In this document: positions 46,156-57,490 of the stretch, piece by piece
Layout of the letters: each line of letters opens with the position of its first letter
How positions within the stretch are numbered: the first letter of the stretch is position 1
Assembly: GCF_021991875.1 (NCBI RefSeq)
Contig: NZ_JAHLKR010000016.1
Span: forward strand, 310,001 to 374,000
Origin: Mycetohabitans sp. B8
GTDB taxonomy: Bacteria > Pseudomonadota > Gammaproteobacteria > Burkholderiales > Burkholderiaceae
Length of the DNA stretch: 64,000 nt
Reading direction: 5' to 3'
The notes under the pieces: generated by a model
Database searches by the model: none
The model's input: the letters and a program-made list of their open reading frames with translations, nothing else
Told to the model about the DNA's origin: nothing
Position numbers and translations under genes: made by a program

Positions 46156-49100
46156 TCAACCGACCCAGCGCCGCGCGTTGCGGTACAGCCGCAGCCACGG
46201 GCTTGCCTCACCCCACTGCTGCGGATGCCAACTCATTTGTACGGTCCGGTGCACGCGCTCGGTATGCGGCATCAGCACGGTGAAGCGTCCGTCCGGCGTG
46301 GTTACTGACGTAATACCCTGCGGCGAGCCGTTCGGATTGAATGGGTAGCGCTCGGTTGCCACGCCGTAATGGTCGATATAGCGCATCGCGACCTGCACGC
46401 TCGACAAATCTCCTTGTTGCGAAAAGTCCGCATAGCCTTCGCCATGCGCGACAGCGACAGGCAGGCGGGAGCCCTCAAGCCCGGCGAAGAAAATCGACGG
46501 CGATTTTTCGATCTGCACAAACGAAAAGCGTGCTTCGAACTTCTCGGAGCGGTTGCGCACGAAGCGCGGCCATGCTTGCGCGCCGGGAATCATCGACGCG
46601 AGGCTGCTCATCATCTGGCAGCCATTGCAGATGCCAAGCGCAAACGTATCGGGGCGCGTAAAGAATGCGGCAAACATGTCCGACAAGCGTGCATTGAAGC
46701 GAATCGTCTTCGCCCAGCCCTCGCCAGCGCCCAACACGTCGCCGTACGAGAACCCGCCGCACGCTACCGCACCGGCAAATTGCGCGAGATCGGCGCGCCC
46801 CTCGAGCAGGTCGCTCATATGCACGTCATGCGCGTCGAAGCCGGCACGGTCGAACGCGTAAGCGGTTTCCAGATGGGAGTTCACACCTTGTTCGCGCAGA
46901 ATGGCCACGCGTGGCCGTTTACCGCTCGAGATGAATGGCGCCGCTACGTCCTCTTGCGGGTCAAACGTCAGGTGCGGCACGATGCCCGGATCTGACGCAT
47001 CGCTCAACGCGTCATACTCGGCATCCGCGCAGGCGGGATTGTCGCGCAGCCGCGAAATGCGCCAGCTGACTTCGCTCCAGACCCGTTGCAACTCGGCGCG
47101 GGGCGCCTCGTAGATCTTCTTCGCGTCGCGATAAATCTCGATCACTTCGCGCTCGTTCAGCTTGCCAATCACGTGGCTCGCGCTCGACAAGCCGAATTCG
47201 CGCAGCGTCGCCAGCACGCGATCACGCTCGACGGCGCGCACCTGCAGCACCGCGCCGAGCTCTTCGCAGAACAGCGCGCGCAGCGTCAGGTCGTCGCGGC
47301 GTCCCGCCGTCTGACGCGCCCAATCCTTTGCGTCACCATAGTCGAATTCGTGCCCCTGCTCGAGCGTGAGCATATCTACGTTCAGCGACACGCCAACGTG
47401 GCCGGCAAAGGCCATCTCCGCCACCGTCGCAAATAGGCCACCATCGGAGCGGTCATGATAAGCGAGCAGCCGGCCATCGTGGTTGAGCGACTGAATTGCG
47501 TCGAAGAAACGCTTCAGGTCCTGTGCATCGTCCACGTCTGGCACACTGTCGCCGACCTGTTGCGTAACCTGTGCGAGGATACTGCCGCCAAGACGGTTGC
47601 GGCCGCGTCCCAGATCGACCAGGATCAGCACCGAGTCGCCGACGTCGGCCACGCTGCGCAACTGCGGCGTCAGGTGGCCGCGCACGTCCTCCACAGGCGC
47701 GAATGCGGAAACGATCAGCGATACCGGCGCGACGACCTCCTTGTCGACGCCGTCCTCGCGCCACTGCGTGCGCATCGACAACGAGTCTTTGCCGACCGGA
47801 ATGTCGATGCCCAGCGCCGGGCACAATTCCATGCCAATCGCCTTGACGGTGTCGAACAACGCGGCGTCCTCGCCGGCGCTACCGCATGCGGCCATCCAGT
47901 TCGCTGACAATTTCAGGCGATCCAACGACGCGATTGGCGCGGCAGCGATGTTTGTGATCGCCTCGCCGACAGCCATCCGCCCCGAGGCCGGCGCATCGAT
48001 CACCGCGAGCGGCGCACGTTCGGCCATCGTCATCGCTTCGCCACGGAAACCAGCATAGTCCATTGCGGTAATGGCACAGTCGGCCACTGGCACCTGCCAA
48101 GGGCCGACCATCTGGTCGCGCACGGACAGGCCACCGACCGTGCGGTCGCCGATCGTAATCAGGAAGGACTTGCTTGCGACGCTCGGGTGCCTCAGTACCT
48201 GTGCGGCCACGTCCGACAGGTTCAAGCCGGTGACCTCTACCGGCGCGAACGAGCGATGCACGCGCGTGACATCGCGATGCATCCGCGGCGCCTTGCCCAG
48301 CAGCACATCCATTGGCATGTTGACCGGCATGCGCGCCGGGTCGGCGGCATCGGGCACCGCGTCGTCGATCAATTGCAACTGGCGTTCGTTGGTCGCGACG
48401 CCGACCACCGCCATCGGGCAGCGTTCGCGCCGGCAGATCGCCTCGAACGCGGGCAGGTCATCGGCCGCGATCGCAAGCACGTATCGCTCCTGCGCCTCGT
48501 TCGACCAGATCTCGCGCGGCGACAGCCCGCTCTCCTCGAGCGGCACGCGTCGCAATTCAAAGCGCGCCCCCTTGCCGGCGCCGTCGACAATCTCCGGAAA
48601 CGCATTGGACAAGCCGCCTGCGCCGACGTCGTGGATCGACAGGATCGGATTGTCGTCCCCGCGTTGCCAGCACACGTTAATGACTTCCTGCGCGCGGCGC
48701 TGGATCTCCGGGTTGCCTCGCTGCACTGAATCAAAATCGAGCTCGGCGGTGTTAGCTCCGGTGGCCATCGAGCTGGCAGCGCCGCCGCCCATGCCGATGC
48801 GCATGCCGGGGCCGCCGATCTGCACCAGCAGCGCGCCGGCCGGCACGTCGTGCTTGTGCGTATGCGCGTGCGAGATATTGCCAATGCCGCCAGCGATCAT
48901 GATCGGCTTATGGTAGCCGCACACGCGCCCGCCAACGTTCTGCTCGTAGACACGGAAATAGCCGCCCAGATTAGGCCGGCCGAACTCATTGTTGAACGCG
49001 GCGCCGCCGATCGGCCCATCGATCATGATCTGCAGTGGCGACGCAATGCGCTCGGGCCGGCCATAGCGGCCGGCGGCGTCATCGGGGCGGCGCTCGGCGA

Positions 49101-50211
49101 GCGGCTGCGCGGCGTCGCGCGCGTTTTCCCACGCCTCAATTGCATCTGGCAACTCCAGATTGGACACCGAGAAGCCGGTCAGCCCGGCCTTGGGCCGCGC
49201 GCCGCGTCCAGTCGCCCCCTCGTCGCGGATCTCGCCGCCGGCGCCCGTCGCCGCCCCCGAGAATGGCGAAATCGCCGTCGGGTGATTGTGCGTCTCGACC
49301 TTCATCAGCGTGTGGGTCAGCGCCTGCACCGGCGCATAGCGCTGCGTGTCGCCACTGGCGAACCAGCGCTGCGTGAGGCCGCCTTCCATCACCGCAGCGT
49401 TGTCCGAATAGGCGACGATCGTGCGTTGGCCGCTGAGCCGGTGCGTGTTCTTGATCATCTGGAACAGCGACATGTCCTGGGGCTGGCCGTCGATGGTCCA
49501 CTGCGCGTTAAAGATCTTGTGCCGGCAATGCTCGCTGTTGGCCTGCGCGAACATCATCAATTCCACGTCCGTCGGGTTACGCGCGAGTTTCGTGAACGCC
49601 TCGACCAGATAGTCAATCTCGTCATTGGCAAGCGCGAGTCCGAGTTCGGCATTGACCGCCACCAGCGCGGCCCGTCCCTGCCCGATCACATCCACCGACT
49701 GCAGCGGCTTGCCGGGCAGCGTGTCGAATAGCTGGCGCGCCTCGTCATGGGTGGCCACCACGCTTTCGGTCATCCGGTCGTGCAACACGGCGGCGATCTG
49801 AGCCCGAACCTCGCCGCTCAACGTCTTTTTCGTGCCAAGCAGCCCAGACAGGCCGCTTTTGAGCGTCACTGCGTACTCAATGCCACGCTCGATGCGGTGC
49901 ACGTTGTCCAGCCCACAGTGCCGGGCGATATCGGTAGCCTTGGACGCCCATGGCGAAATCGTGCCGAGCCGCGGAATCACCAGGAAGGTTTCGCCGCCGT
50001 CATCGGCTGGCGCCGGCTCGCCGTACTGAAGCAACGCGGCGAGCCGCGCCGTATCGGCATCGCCGAGCTCAGCATGCGCATGAACGAAATGGACGTAGCG
50101 CGCACGCACGCCGGCCACGGCCGGTTCGATGGCTTGCAGCGTTTGCAAGAGGCGGTTCTGACGGAAATCGGACAGTGCCGAAGCGCCGGAGAAGCACGAA
50201 AAGTGAGCCAT
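46156..50211 (-). CDS. purL: Phosphoribosylformylglycinamidine synthase (single-chain)
   Basis: A 1351-residue large-type FGAM synthase, the proteobacterial single-chain form. The N-terminal PurS-like part, two AIRS-type ATP domains ([39 protein letters not shown]) and the C-terminal glutaminase are all present. The glutaminase has [12 protein letters not shown] with the catalytic Cys and [13 protein letters not shown] with the His. It converts FGAR, glutamine and ATP to FGAM in purine synthesis. ATG 50211 ([17 protein letters not shown]) is the natural start; the open frame upstream is non-homologous. Confidence 0.96.
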   Translation of the reverse strand: MAHFSCFSGASALSDFRQNRLLQTLQAIEPAVAGVRARYVHFVHAHAELGDADTARLAALLQYGEPAPADDGGETFLVIPRLGTISPWASKATDIARHCGLDNVHRIERGIEYAVTLKSGLSGLLGTKKTLSGEVRAQIAAVLHDRMTESVVATHDEARQLFDTLPGKPLQSVDVIGQGRAALVAVNAELGLALANDEIDYLVEAFTKLARNPTDVELMMFAQANSEHCRHKIFNAQWTIDGQPQDMSLFQMIKNTHRLSGQRTIVAYSDNAAVMEGGLTQRWFASGDTQRYAPVQALTHTLMKVETHNHPTAISPFSGAATGAGGEIRDEGATGRGARPKAGLTGFSVSNLELPDAIEAWENARDAAQPLAERRPDDAAGRYGRPERIASPLQIMIDGPIGGAAFNNEFGRPNLGGYFRVYEQNVGGRVCGYHKPIMIAGGIGNISHAHTHKHDVPAGALLVQIGGPGMRIGMGGGAASSMATGANTAELDFDSVQRGNPEIQRRAQEVINVCWQRGDDNPILSIHDVGAGGLSNAFPEIVDGAGKGARFELRRVPLEESGLSPREIWSNEAQERYVLAIAADDLPAFEAICRRERCPMAVVGVATNERQLQLIDDAVPDAADPARMPVNMPMDVLLGKAPRMHRDVTRVHRSFAPVEVTGLNLSDVAAQVLRHPSVASKSFLITIGDRTVGGLSVRDQMVGPWQVPVADCAITAMDYAGFRGEAMTMAERAPLAVIDAPASGRMAVGEAITNIAAAPIASLDRLKLSANWMAACGSAGEDAALFDTVKAIGMELCPALGIDIPVGKDSLSMRTQWREDGVDKEVVAPVSLIVSAFAPVEDVRGHLTPQLRSVADVGDSVLILVDLGRGRNRLGGSILAQVTQQVGDSVPDVDDAQDLKRFFDAIQSLNHDGRLLAYHDRSDGGLFATVAEMAFAGHVGVSLNVDMLTLEQGHEFDYGDAKDWARQTAGRRDDLTLRALFCEELGAVLQVRAVERDRVLATLREFGLSSASHVIGKLNEREVIEIYRDAKKIYEAPRAELQRVWSEVSWRISRLRDNPACADAEYDALSDASDPGIVPHLTFDPQEDVAAPFISSGKRPRVAILREQGVNSHLETAYAFDRAGFDAHDVHMSDLLEGRADLAQFAGAVACGGFSYGDVLGAGEGWAKTIRFNARLSDMFAAFFTRPDTFALGICNGCQMMSSLASMIPGAQAWPRFVRNRSEKFEARFSFVQIEKSPSIFFAGLEGSRLPVAVAHGEGYADFSQQGDLSSVQVAMRYIDHYGVATERYPFNPNGSPQGITSVTTPDGRFTVLMPHTERVHRTVQMSWHPQQWGEASPWLRLYRNARRWVG

Positions 50212-50663
50212 GGGGCGTTGCATCGAAGGTTGCTGATCGTCTTGTCGACCAAAGCACGCTGCGCGGTATGCCGGGCGGCATGGCGCCACGCGCCGGGGGA
50301 AACCGCGATTATACCGCGCCGCGCCTGCCGACTGCGACAGCGATCGCGGTCCGCGGCGCCAATCTATGATTGCGCTCCCTTCGCGCGCGGCGCGCCGGCC
50401 CCGCCGGCCCCGCCGGCCTGGCGGCGGGGCTACAGGGGTGCGGGATTAGGACAACACAGAATTTGCGCACGGCCCTGCCGCCTGGGCGCTGTCGCTGGGC
50501 TCTGCTACAGTGATAGCAGATTTCGTGTTGAGGAAACCGCCCGCCTTGCCGGCTGCGTCACTAACGGCGCGCTCGCCTGGGCGATTCGCCGGCTCGCGGC
50601 GCTGACGACCGACTCGTGCGCTCGCGCGGCGATGCCTGCCCCGTTGCTCATTGAAGGCCTTGC
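50212..50663. other. Divergent intergenic region purL / nnr
   Basis: About 450 bases between divergent genes. A small GC-rich direct repeat (CCGGCCCCGCCGG type, near 50396-50418) is visible. No gene is supported. Confidence 0.4.
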
Positions 50664-52259
50664 ATGACTGATCCTGTTCTGTCCGCCGCCGGATGCAGTA
50701 CACGCGCTGCGCTGACAATCGATGCACGCGACCGTGCGGTGCCACTGTACGACGTGGCTTCGCTGCGCCAGATCGAGGCGCAGGCCACCCGCTCGCTGCC
50801 CGCCCACACGTTGATGGCGCGTGCCGGCCATGCGGCCGCAGCCGTGCTGCTTGACGGCCAGGTGCCAGCGCGCGCCGCGTGGATCGCAGTGGGGCCCGGC
50901 AACAACGGCGGTGATGCATTGGTCGCCGCGTGCGAGTTGCATCGCGCCGGCGTGCGCGTGCATGCGTGCATGCCGCGTCAAGTGGTCCCGGACGACGCGC
51001 GCTGGGCGTTGCAGCTCGCACGCGAAGCCGGTGTGCCGATCGACACGACGATTCCGGATACGCTGCAAGGGTTCGACTGGGCGCTCGACGGGTTGTTCGG
51101 CATCGGCCTGGGCCGTGCGCTGGACGGCGAATTCGCGCGCATCGCCGCGCTATTGTCCGAGCATGCGCGCCAAGGCGCGCGTGTGCTGGCGCTCGATGTG
51201 CCGAGCGGGCTGGATAGCGATACCGGCAACGTGGCCCATGATGGTGCCGCGGTGCGCGCCACCGATACCCTCACGTTCATTGGCGCGAAACCAGGACTGT
51301 ACATGGCGCATGGGCCGGACCTGGCGGGACGCGTGCGTATTGCGTCACTCGAGTTGAGCGCCGCGCTCACAACGCCTGCCGGCCTCCTGCCATCCGACGT
51401 GCCAAGGCTGAACGCGCCAGCGCTGTTCGCGTCGCGACTGCCCGAGCGCGCGTTGGGCTCGCACAAGGGCACGTTCGGCACACTGACCGTAATCGGGGGC
51501 GCGACAGGCATGTGTGGCGCCCCCATCCTGGCCGCGCGCGCTGCACTACACTGCGGTGCCGGCAAGATCCACGTTGGCTTGCTCGGTGACGGCGCGCCGC
51601 CCTATGATCCCGTCCATCCGGAATTGATGCTTGGCCCGATCCACACGCTAGCCCTGGATACGACAAGTGCCGTGGCCATCGGACCGGGGATGGGGCGGGA
51701 CGAGCGCGCGACACGCGTGCTCGTCGACGTCCTGTCGTTGAACGCGCCGATCGTCGTGGACGCCGATGCGCTGAATCTGCTTGCCCACGACGCCAGCCTG
51801 GCGGCCCGGTTCGCGCGCCGGCAGGCTGCGGTGATCATCACACCGCATCCGCTAGAGGCAGCGCGACTGCTCGGCGTGGATGCGGCGAGCGTACAGCGTG
51901 ACCGGCTCGGCGCTGCCCGGCGTCTGGCCGAGCGGCTAAACGCGGTAGTGGTCCTTAAGGGGAACGGTACCGTGATCGCTGAGGCGCGTGGTCCGAGTCA
52001 TGGGCCGCTGACGATCAACCCGACCGGCAATGCTGCCTTGGCGACCGCAGGCACCGGTGACGTGCTGTGCGGAATGATTGGCGCGTTTGCCGCGCAGCGC
52101 ATGCCGCCGTATGAAGCCGCCCTCACGGCGGTTTATTTGCACGGCGCGGCGGCCGAATCGCTGTGCGCGGATGGCGACGGGCCGGCCGGGTGCACCGCCG
52201 GCGAGCTCGCGCCGCGGGTACGACGGCTGCTGAATACCCGCTTCTACACGACGCGTTGA
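50664..52259 (+). CDS. nnr: Bifunctional NAD(P)H-hydrate epimerase / ADP-dependent dehydratase
   Basis: A 531-residue fusion. The N-terminal YjeF epimerase has VGPGNNGGDALVAACEL near residue 76 and ALDVPSGLDSDTG. The C-terminal ribokinase-like dehydratase has GSHKGTFGTLTVIGGA and TAGTGDVLCGMIGAFAAQ. Together they repair NADH and NADPH damaged by hydration. Length and order are those of the E. coli YjeF fusion. The ATG is 150 bases upstream of pgi on the same strand. Confidence 0.94.
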   Translation: MTDPVLSAAGCSTRAALTIDARDRAVPLYDVASLRQIEAQATRSLPAHTLMARAGHAAAAVLLDGQVPARAAWIAVGPGNNGGDALVAACELHRAGVRVHACMPRQVVPDDARWALQLAREAGVPIDTTIPDTLQGFDWALDGLFGIGLGRALDGEFARIAALLSEHARQGARVLALDVPSGLDSDTGNVAHDGAAVRATDTLTFIGAKPGLYMAHGPDLAGRVRIASLELSAALTTPAGLLPSDVPRLNAPALFASRLPERALGSHKGTFGTLTVIGGATGMCGAPILAARAALHCGAGKIHVGLLGDGAPPYDPVHPELMLGPIHTLALDTTSAVAIGPGMGRDERATRVLVDVLSLNAPIVVDADALNLLAHDASLAARFARRQAAVIITPHPLEAARLLGVDAASVQRDRLGAARRLAERLNAVVVLKGNGTVIAEARGPSHGPLTINPTGNAALATAGTGDVLCGMIGAFAAQRMPPYEAALTAVYLHGAAAESLCADGDGPAGCTAGELAPRVRRLLNTRFYTTR

Positions 52260-52406
52260 TCGCGGCCGAACGGACGACTCGAAGATGCCGCCGGGCATCG
52301 TTATACTTGATGCCAACGCGTCACGATCCGCCATCGCCCGCGCCGGCACGCGCAAAGACGCGGACTGGCGGCGGCTTTTCTTTCGTCACAGAGACAAGCA
52401 ACGTCT

Positions 52407-54032
52407 ATGAGTCTGCATTCGCTTCCCGCCTGGTCCGCCCTTGCTGCCCACTATGAATCGATTCGCGACGCTCATATGCGCGACTGGTTCGCCCCCGAAA
52501 ACGATCCGGCGCCCACGCGGGCGGAACGCTTTACCGTTAGCGGCGGCGGGCTGACGTTGGATTTCTCGAAGAACCGCGTGACCGACGAGACGATCGCATT
52601 GTTCGTGCAGCTTGCTCACGAAACCGGCGTGCAGGTGCGACGCGACGCGATGTTCGCCGGCGAGATCGTGAATCCAACAGAGCGCCGCGCCGCACTGCAC
52701 ACGGCTTTGCGGGCCTCGGACGCGAATGCGCCGTACGCTGCACAGGTCAACGCTGAACGCACGAAAATGGCGGCCTTTGCTGAGCGGGTGCGCAGCGGCC
52801 AATGGTTGGGCCACACCGGCAAACCGATTCGGCACGTCGTCAATATCGGCATTGGGGGCTCGGATCTGGGGCCGAAGATGGTGACGCACGCATTGCATCA
52901 CCTCGCCACGCCGAAGATCCGCACACACTACGTATCCAATATCGACGGCGCTGACCTGCAGCGCGTGCTGGAACAAATCGATCCCGAACAGACGTTGGCG
53001 ATTGTCGTATCGAAGACGTTCACGACGTTGGAGACGATGACCAACGCGCGCTCGCTGCGCGACTGGTTCCTGCGCAGCGGCTGTGCGCCGGACCAGTTGG
53101 CCCGGCATTTCGTCGGCGTGTCGGCGAATCCACAGGAAGTGGTACGTTTTGGCATTGCACCCGACAATGTGTTTGAGATGTGGGATTGGGTCGGCGGACG
53201 CTATTCGTTGTGGTCGGCGGTTGGGTTGTCCGTGATGATTGCGATCGGTCCCGAACACTTCGATCGATTGCTCGCGGGCGCTCATCGAATGGATGAGCAT
53301 TTTCGCCATGCGCCATTGGAGCGCAACCTGCCGGTGCTGCTCGGGCTGCTCGGCATCTGGTACCGCAATTTCTTCGGCTCGCAAAGCTACGTTGTCGCGC
53401 CCTATTCGCAGGCGCTGCACTTTCTGCCGGCGTATCTACAGCAACTGGAGATGGAGAGCAACGGCAAGTCTGCGACGCTGGATGGGCACTTCGTCGATTA
53501 TCCGACTTCGGCGGTGACCTGGGGCGAGCCCGGCACAAACGGCCAGCACGCGTTCTTTCAAATGCTTCATCAGGGGCCAACGATCGTGCCCATCGACTTC
53601 ATTGTATCGCTCACGCCCGAGCATTCCCTGGCCGGTCATCACGAAAAACTGCTGGCGAATTGTTTTGCGCAAAGCGAAGCGCTGATGCTGGGGCGCACGC
53701 AGGCACAGGCGGAACGCATCGCCGGGCCTGAGCAAGCGGCGCTCGTGCCACACCTCGTTTTCCCGGGCAATCGGCCAACGAACACGATCCTGCTCGATGA
53801 GTTGAATCCCCAATCGCTCGGGGCCCTGATCGCGCTGTACGAGCACAAGACACTCGTGCAGGCCACCGTGTGGAACATTAACCCGTTCGACCAATGGGGC
53901 GTCGAACTGGGCAAGATGCTCGGCAAGGTCGTCGAGGCAGACCTGGTCTGCGCGTCGTCAGTCGATCTGCGCAAGCACGACTCGTCCACCAGCGCGTTGA
54001 TTGCCCGCGCGCGCGCGAAGCTCCGATCCTGA
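52407..54032 (+). CDS. pgi: Glucose-6-phosphate isomerase
   Basis: A 541-residue enzyme. The two family signatures are present: [16 protein letters not shown] near residue 255 and [15 protein letters not shown] near 493. [13 protein letters not shown] near 148 binds the phosphate. It interconverts glucose-6-phosphate and fructose-6-phosphate in the cytoplasm, for glycolysis and gluconeogenesis. The start at 52407 gives [18 protein letters not shown], as expected. Confidence 0.96.
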   Translation: MSLHSLPAWSALAAHYESIRDAHMRDWFAPENDPAPTRAERFTVSGGGLTLDFSKNRVTDETIALFVQLAHETGVQVRRDAMFAGEIVNPTERRAALHTALRASDANAPYAAQVNAERTKMAAFAERVRSGQWLGHTGKPIRHVVNIGIGGSDLGPKMVTHALHHLATPKIRTHYVSNIDGADLQRVLEQIDPEQTLAIVVSKTFTTLETMTNARSLRDWFLRSGCAPDQLARHFVGVSANPQEVVRFGIAPDNVFEMWDWVGGRYSLWSAVGLSVMIAIGPEHFDRLLAGAHRMDEHFRHAPLERNLPVLLGLLGIWYRNFFGSQSYVVAPYSQALHFLPAYLQQLEMESNGKSATLDGHFVDYPTSAVTWGEPGTNGQHAFFQMLHQGPTIVPIDFIVSLTPEHSLAGHHEKLLANCFAQSEALMLGRTQAQAERIAGPEQAALVPHLVFPGNRPTNTILLDELNPQSLGALIALYEHKTLVQATVWNINPFDQWGVELGKMLGKVVEADLVCASSVDLRKHDSSTSALIARARAKLRS

Positions 54033-54395
54033 AAAGCGTCATTGTATTCGGGTGCGCCGGTGAGGCATCCAGGCTTTTCGACCCAAAGCCTTATTAACCG
54101 GCGTCGCTGCTGGGCCTTGAAGCGGGCCCGCGTCATTGGGTTGGCGACGCCATTGGGATAGCCGGGATGCCTCGATCAGCGCGTCATCGCTGCCGGCCGT
54201 CCGCCACCATTGCACCAACAAGTTGACTGTCAGCCAATGCGGGCATGCGAATTGCAATAGCACCGCGGGGCGGCGACTTTACATGCTCGCTGGGAAGCGC
54301 AGCTCATCGATCGAACGGGATGACCGCTCAGCCGTTCAATCCGATGCCGCCGTCCTCGAATGGTCTGACGCTGAGCGCTTTTATAAGGAGTAAAC
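54033..54395. other. Gene-free stretch
   Basis: About 360 bases with no supported gene; it ends with the strong ribosome site (AAGGAG) of the small lipoprotein gene. Confidence 0.4.
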
Positions 54396-54728
54396 ATGAA
54401 ACACTTGCCGATTCTCGCCGTGTCGGTCGCCGTTGCCGCTTGTGCGGCTCAACCACCGGCGGGCGTACAGCCGGTTGGCAAGAGTGCACGCTCGCCACAA
54501 CAGATCGCGCAATGCGTGTCGCAGCAATGGGCCGACAAGTCGCAGCAGCCTGTTACGCTACAAAACAGGCTCGCGAACGATCAGGCGTTCGACGTGCTGC
54601 TGCCAGGGGAACTTCCGGGGGGCGCCGCGTTGGTCATCCAACCTGACCCGTCCGGCAAGGGGTCGTGGGTCGGTATCCGCGGCAGCGGTTATCGGGATGC
54701 GACGGCTGACGTGAACGGCTGCCTGTAG
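54396..54728 (+). CDS. Small hypothetical lipoprotein
   Basis: A 110-residue exported protein. The N-terminus (MKHLPILAVSVAVAACAAQ) has a lipobox VAAC with Cys near residue 16. The mature domain contains QQIAQCVSQQWADKSQQP and ends DATADVNGCL, so a pair of cysteines may form a disulfide. I do not recognise a named family, though similar short lipoproteins are common in Burkholderia. TAAGGAG lies seven bases before the ATG, which supports real translation. Confidence 0.75.
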   Translation: MKHLPILAVSVAVAACAAQPPAGVQPVGKSARSPQQIAQCVSQQWADKSQQPVTLQNRLANDQAFDVLLPGELPGGAALVIQPDPSGKGSWVGIRGSGYRDATADVNGCL

Positions 54729-54777
54729 CAGCGCGCCGCGCAGCCGCCGCTGACGTAGCGGCCGCCGCTGCGCGGCG

Positions 54778-56694
54778 TCACGGGTTCGCCGCGGCTGGCG
54801 TGCCGTACAGCTTCACCCGTGAGTGGGCGCGCAGCGCATTAACATAGCTGCTCCATTCAGCGTCGCCAAGCACTTGGCCGATTTGCAATTGTGCGCCGCT
54901 CAAGCGTTGCGCGTCGATGCTGGACGGCATATTCACCGCGTTCACGCGGTAGATCGCATAGCCAGTCTCACCTAGATCAACGCCAACGTAAGCGGGTAGC
55001 TTGTGCGAATCCACTTTGAATATCGCCGCAACCGCTTGCGGTGGCACCCCTTGCGTATCGAACCGCGTCACTTTGGTGACTGCCGAAAATTCCGCCGTGG
55101 ACGCCGATTTCTGGACTTCGGCTAGTTTCGCTTCGCCTTGTTGGCGAGCCATGTCCGCCGACAGTTGCGCGATCACCTTTTGCCGCACTTGCGCAGCGAC
55201 CACGTCGTACGGCTGAACGGAGGCCGGCTTATAGTCCACCACGCGCGCCGATACGAGCGTATTGTTGCCGACGTCGATCGCCGGTGTGTTGTGCTTGGCC
55301 TTGACGGAGTCGTCATTGAACACGGCGGCAAGCAGCTTCGGATTGTTCAGCGGGCTCGTGGGTGGCAATGCCGGATTGCCTCCCCGCGTCAATGTCGCGT
55401 TCTGGATCATCAATTTGAACTTGTCCGCAGCCGGCTTCAGGCTGTCGGCCTGCTCGTAGACCGTGTTCGTGAACGCCTCGGCTTGTTCCGCGTAGGCCTG
55501 ATTGGCCTGCTCGACCTTCAACTCGGTCGCGATCGCCGCTTTGACTTCGTTAAACGGCTTAATCTGTTCCGGCTTGATGTCCGTCACCTTGATGATGTGA
55601 TAGCCGAAATCGCTTTGCACGATGCCGCTGACCTGGTTCTTTTTCAGCTTGAAAGCGGCGTCGGAGAACGGCTTGACCATCATGCCCGGCCCAAAGAAGC
55701 CGAGGTCGCCGCCTTTGGCCTTAGAGCCGGGGTCGTCCGAATGCTGTTGCGCCAGCTTGGCAAACTGATCCGGTTGCGCGGTGAGCTGAGCAAGAATCGA
55801 CTCGGCTTTGTGCCGCGCCTTGTCGTGCTCCGCCTTGCTCGCACTGGCGGCGACCGCGATCAGGATGTGACTGGCACGCACTTCGCCGGGTGTCTTGAAC
55901 TTTGCCGCGTTGTCATCGTAATACTGCTTCAGTTCCGCCTCGCTCGGCTGCGCGCGCTGCGCGAGCGCATCGGCCGACAACGTCAGATACTCAACGCTCG
56001 CGCGCTCAGGCGTCGTGAACGCATCATGGTGCGCATCGTAGTACTGCTTGAGCTGTACGTCGCTCGGTTGCACCTTGTCCACATAGTCGGTCGCACGCAG
56101 TGCCAGGCCCTGCACTTCACGGCTTTGTTCCGATAAGCTCGCCAGTTGTTGAGCCAGGGCCTTGGGCGCGAACGCGCTTGACTGGATGCCGTCCGGCAAC
56201 TGGCGGCTCGCCAATTGGTAGCGTACACGCTCGTCGAACGATTCCGGCGTCATGCCTTGCATTGCCAGCAATTGCTTGTACTGGTCCACGTCATACGTGC
56301 CGTCGGGCTTACGCAACGCGGCGATCGCCGGGATGCTCTGCTCTGCGCGCAGCACTGCCTGGTCAGACGCGCTTAGGTGCAGATCCTCGGTCGCTTTGTC
56401 CAGCACGCGCTGTTGTACCAGGCTGTCAAGGATCGCACGACGCATTTCCGGCGTATCGATTGCCTGTGCATCGAAGCTTGCGCCCAGTACCTGGCGCGCG
56501 CGATCGAGTTGCTCGCGCATTGCGCCCTCGTATTCGGCCCGCGTGATCTTGCGGCCGGCGACACTCGCGACGTCCGCGCTGTCGTCAAAGAAGTTGCGAA
56601 AGCCCTGAACGCCGACAAAACCGAGCCCTGGTACGATGAGAATCACCAGGAGGAACATCATCAGGCGCTTGTGGTTACGAAAGAAATCGAGCAT
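54778..56694 (-). CDS. ppiD: Membrane-anchored peptidyl-prolyl isomerase PpiD (SurA_N type)
   Basis: A 638-residue PpiD. The ATG at 56694 gives [20 protein letters not shown], one N-terminal membrane anchor with a cytoplasmic start. A SurA-N-like chaperone region (residues ~35-260) and one parvulin domain follow ([49 protein letters not shown]). It helps newly translocated outer-membrane and periplasmic proteins leave the Sec channel. The gene lies on the tRNA-lon-clp side of the region, as in other Burkholderiaceae. Confidence 0.94.
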   Translation of the reverse strand: MLDFFRNHKRLMMFLLVILIVPGLGFVGVQGFRNFFDDSADVASVAGRKITRAEYEGAMREQLDRARQVLGASFDAQAIDTPEMRRAILDSLVQQRVLDKATEDLHLSASDQAVLRAEQSIPAIAALRKPDGTYDVDQYKQLLAMQGMTPESFDERVRYQLASRQLPDGIQSSAFAPKALAQQLASLSEQSREVQGLALRATDYVDKVQPSDVQLKQYYDAHHDAFTTPERASVEYLTLSADALAQRAQPSEAELKQYYDDNAAKFKTPGEVRASHILIAVAASASKAEHDKARHKAESILAQLTAQPDQFAKLAQQHSDDPGSKAKGGDLGFFGPGMMVKPFSDAAFKLKKNQVSGIVQSDFGYHIIKVTDIKPEQIKPFNEVKAAIATELKVEQANQAYAEQAEAFTNTVYEQADSLKPAADKFKLMIQNATLTRGGNPALPPTSPLNNPKLLAAVFNDDSVKAKHNTPAIDVGNNTLVSARVVDYKPASVQPYDVVAAQVRQKVIAQLSADMARQQGEAKLAEVQKSASTAEFSAVTKVTRFDTQGVPPQAVAAIFKVDSHKLPAYVGVDLGETGYAIYRVNAVNMPSSIDAQRLSGAQLQIGQVLGDAEWSSYVNALRAHSRVKLYGTPAAANP

Positions 56695-57118
56695 GAGATC
56701 GGTTGGGTACGTTACGCAGCCGGCAAGGCCGACAATCAACAAACGCTCGATATTACCTTACCACGGCGAACGGGCAAATCGCGTGGGCGGCAAAGCGCCT
56801 GACTCCGTCCGCTGAAACGGGCGCGGCAGTACCGCGCAGTGTCGTGCCCTGCCTATGCAGTGGCGGCCATGGAGCCGGTTTGGTTCGTTGACGTCCGCCG
56901 TCACGGGGGCCGTCGCTCACGCGGCGTTACTGCGGTCCCCGGCCAGCGGGTCGCCGCGCCGGCCGTGCTGCTCGGTTATGCCATGCAGCGTATCGTGATC
57001 CCACCCGGATGATGGGCGGATGCGCGATCCTGGCCGTCCTCGTCAGGGAGCGCCGGTCGGCACATCATCGAGCCGGGAGCGCGGCGACAGCGCTTTGATC
57101 AGCAGTTTGCCAATCGGT
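56695..57118. other. Intergenic region between tRNA-Asp and ppiD
   Basis: About 420 bases, GC-rich, with no gene. It should hold the ppiD promoter; I cannot place it. Confidence 0.4.
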
Positions 57119-57195
57119 TGGCGGAGTGGACGGGGCTCGAACCCGCGACCCCCGGCGTGACAGGCCGGTATTCTGACCAACTGAACTACCACTCC
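57119..57195 (-). tRNA. tRNA-Asp (anticodon GTC)
   Basis: A full 77-nt cloverleaf including encoded CCA. The acceptor stem is GGAGTGG/CCACTCC with discriminator G. The D arm is TAGTTCAGTTGGT, the anticodon loop CTGTCAC gives GTC, and the T loop is GGTTCGAGCC. All arms pair. Confidence 0.95.
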
Positions 57196-57490
57196 GTATT
57201 CCAAGTGCGACGCTTTACCGGCGCTGGCTGGACAACTCACCTCTGCGTCACCATCCGCCCAACATCGCTAACGATGTCGCGCGAGCCCGGCATTGTACCG
57301 GCCTCGATCGCGCTCGCGCAAGCGTGTTGAGTAACGACTGCGTTGGCGTGGGCATCATCGCGGCGCTTGACACGTTCATGCTGTATCTGACGCAGGAAAG
57401 TTCAAGCTTGCCATAGCGACTGCGTCTTCGTTCGGTTGCCTCGACATAGATACACGGACCCTTGTCCGGCTGCAAAAACCGCGGTGTCGT
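57196..57490. other. Gene-free stretch between MFS gene and tRNA-Asp
   Basis: About 295 bases with no supported gene or clear terminator. Confidence 0.4.

Noticed and set aside
48850-49731. Long plus-strand frame inside purL
   Set aside because: Antisense shadow; purL is conserved throughout.
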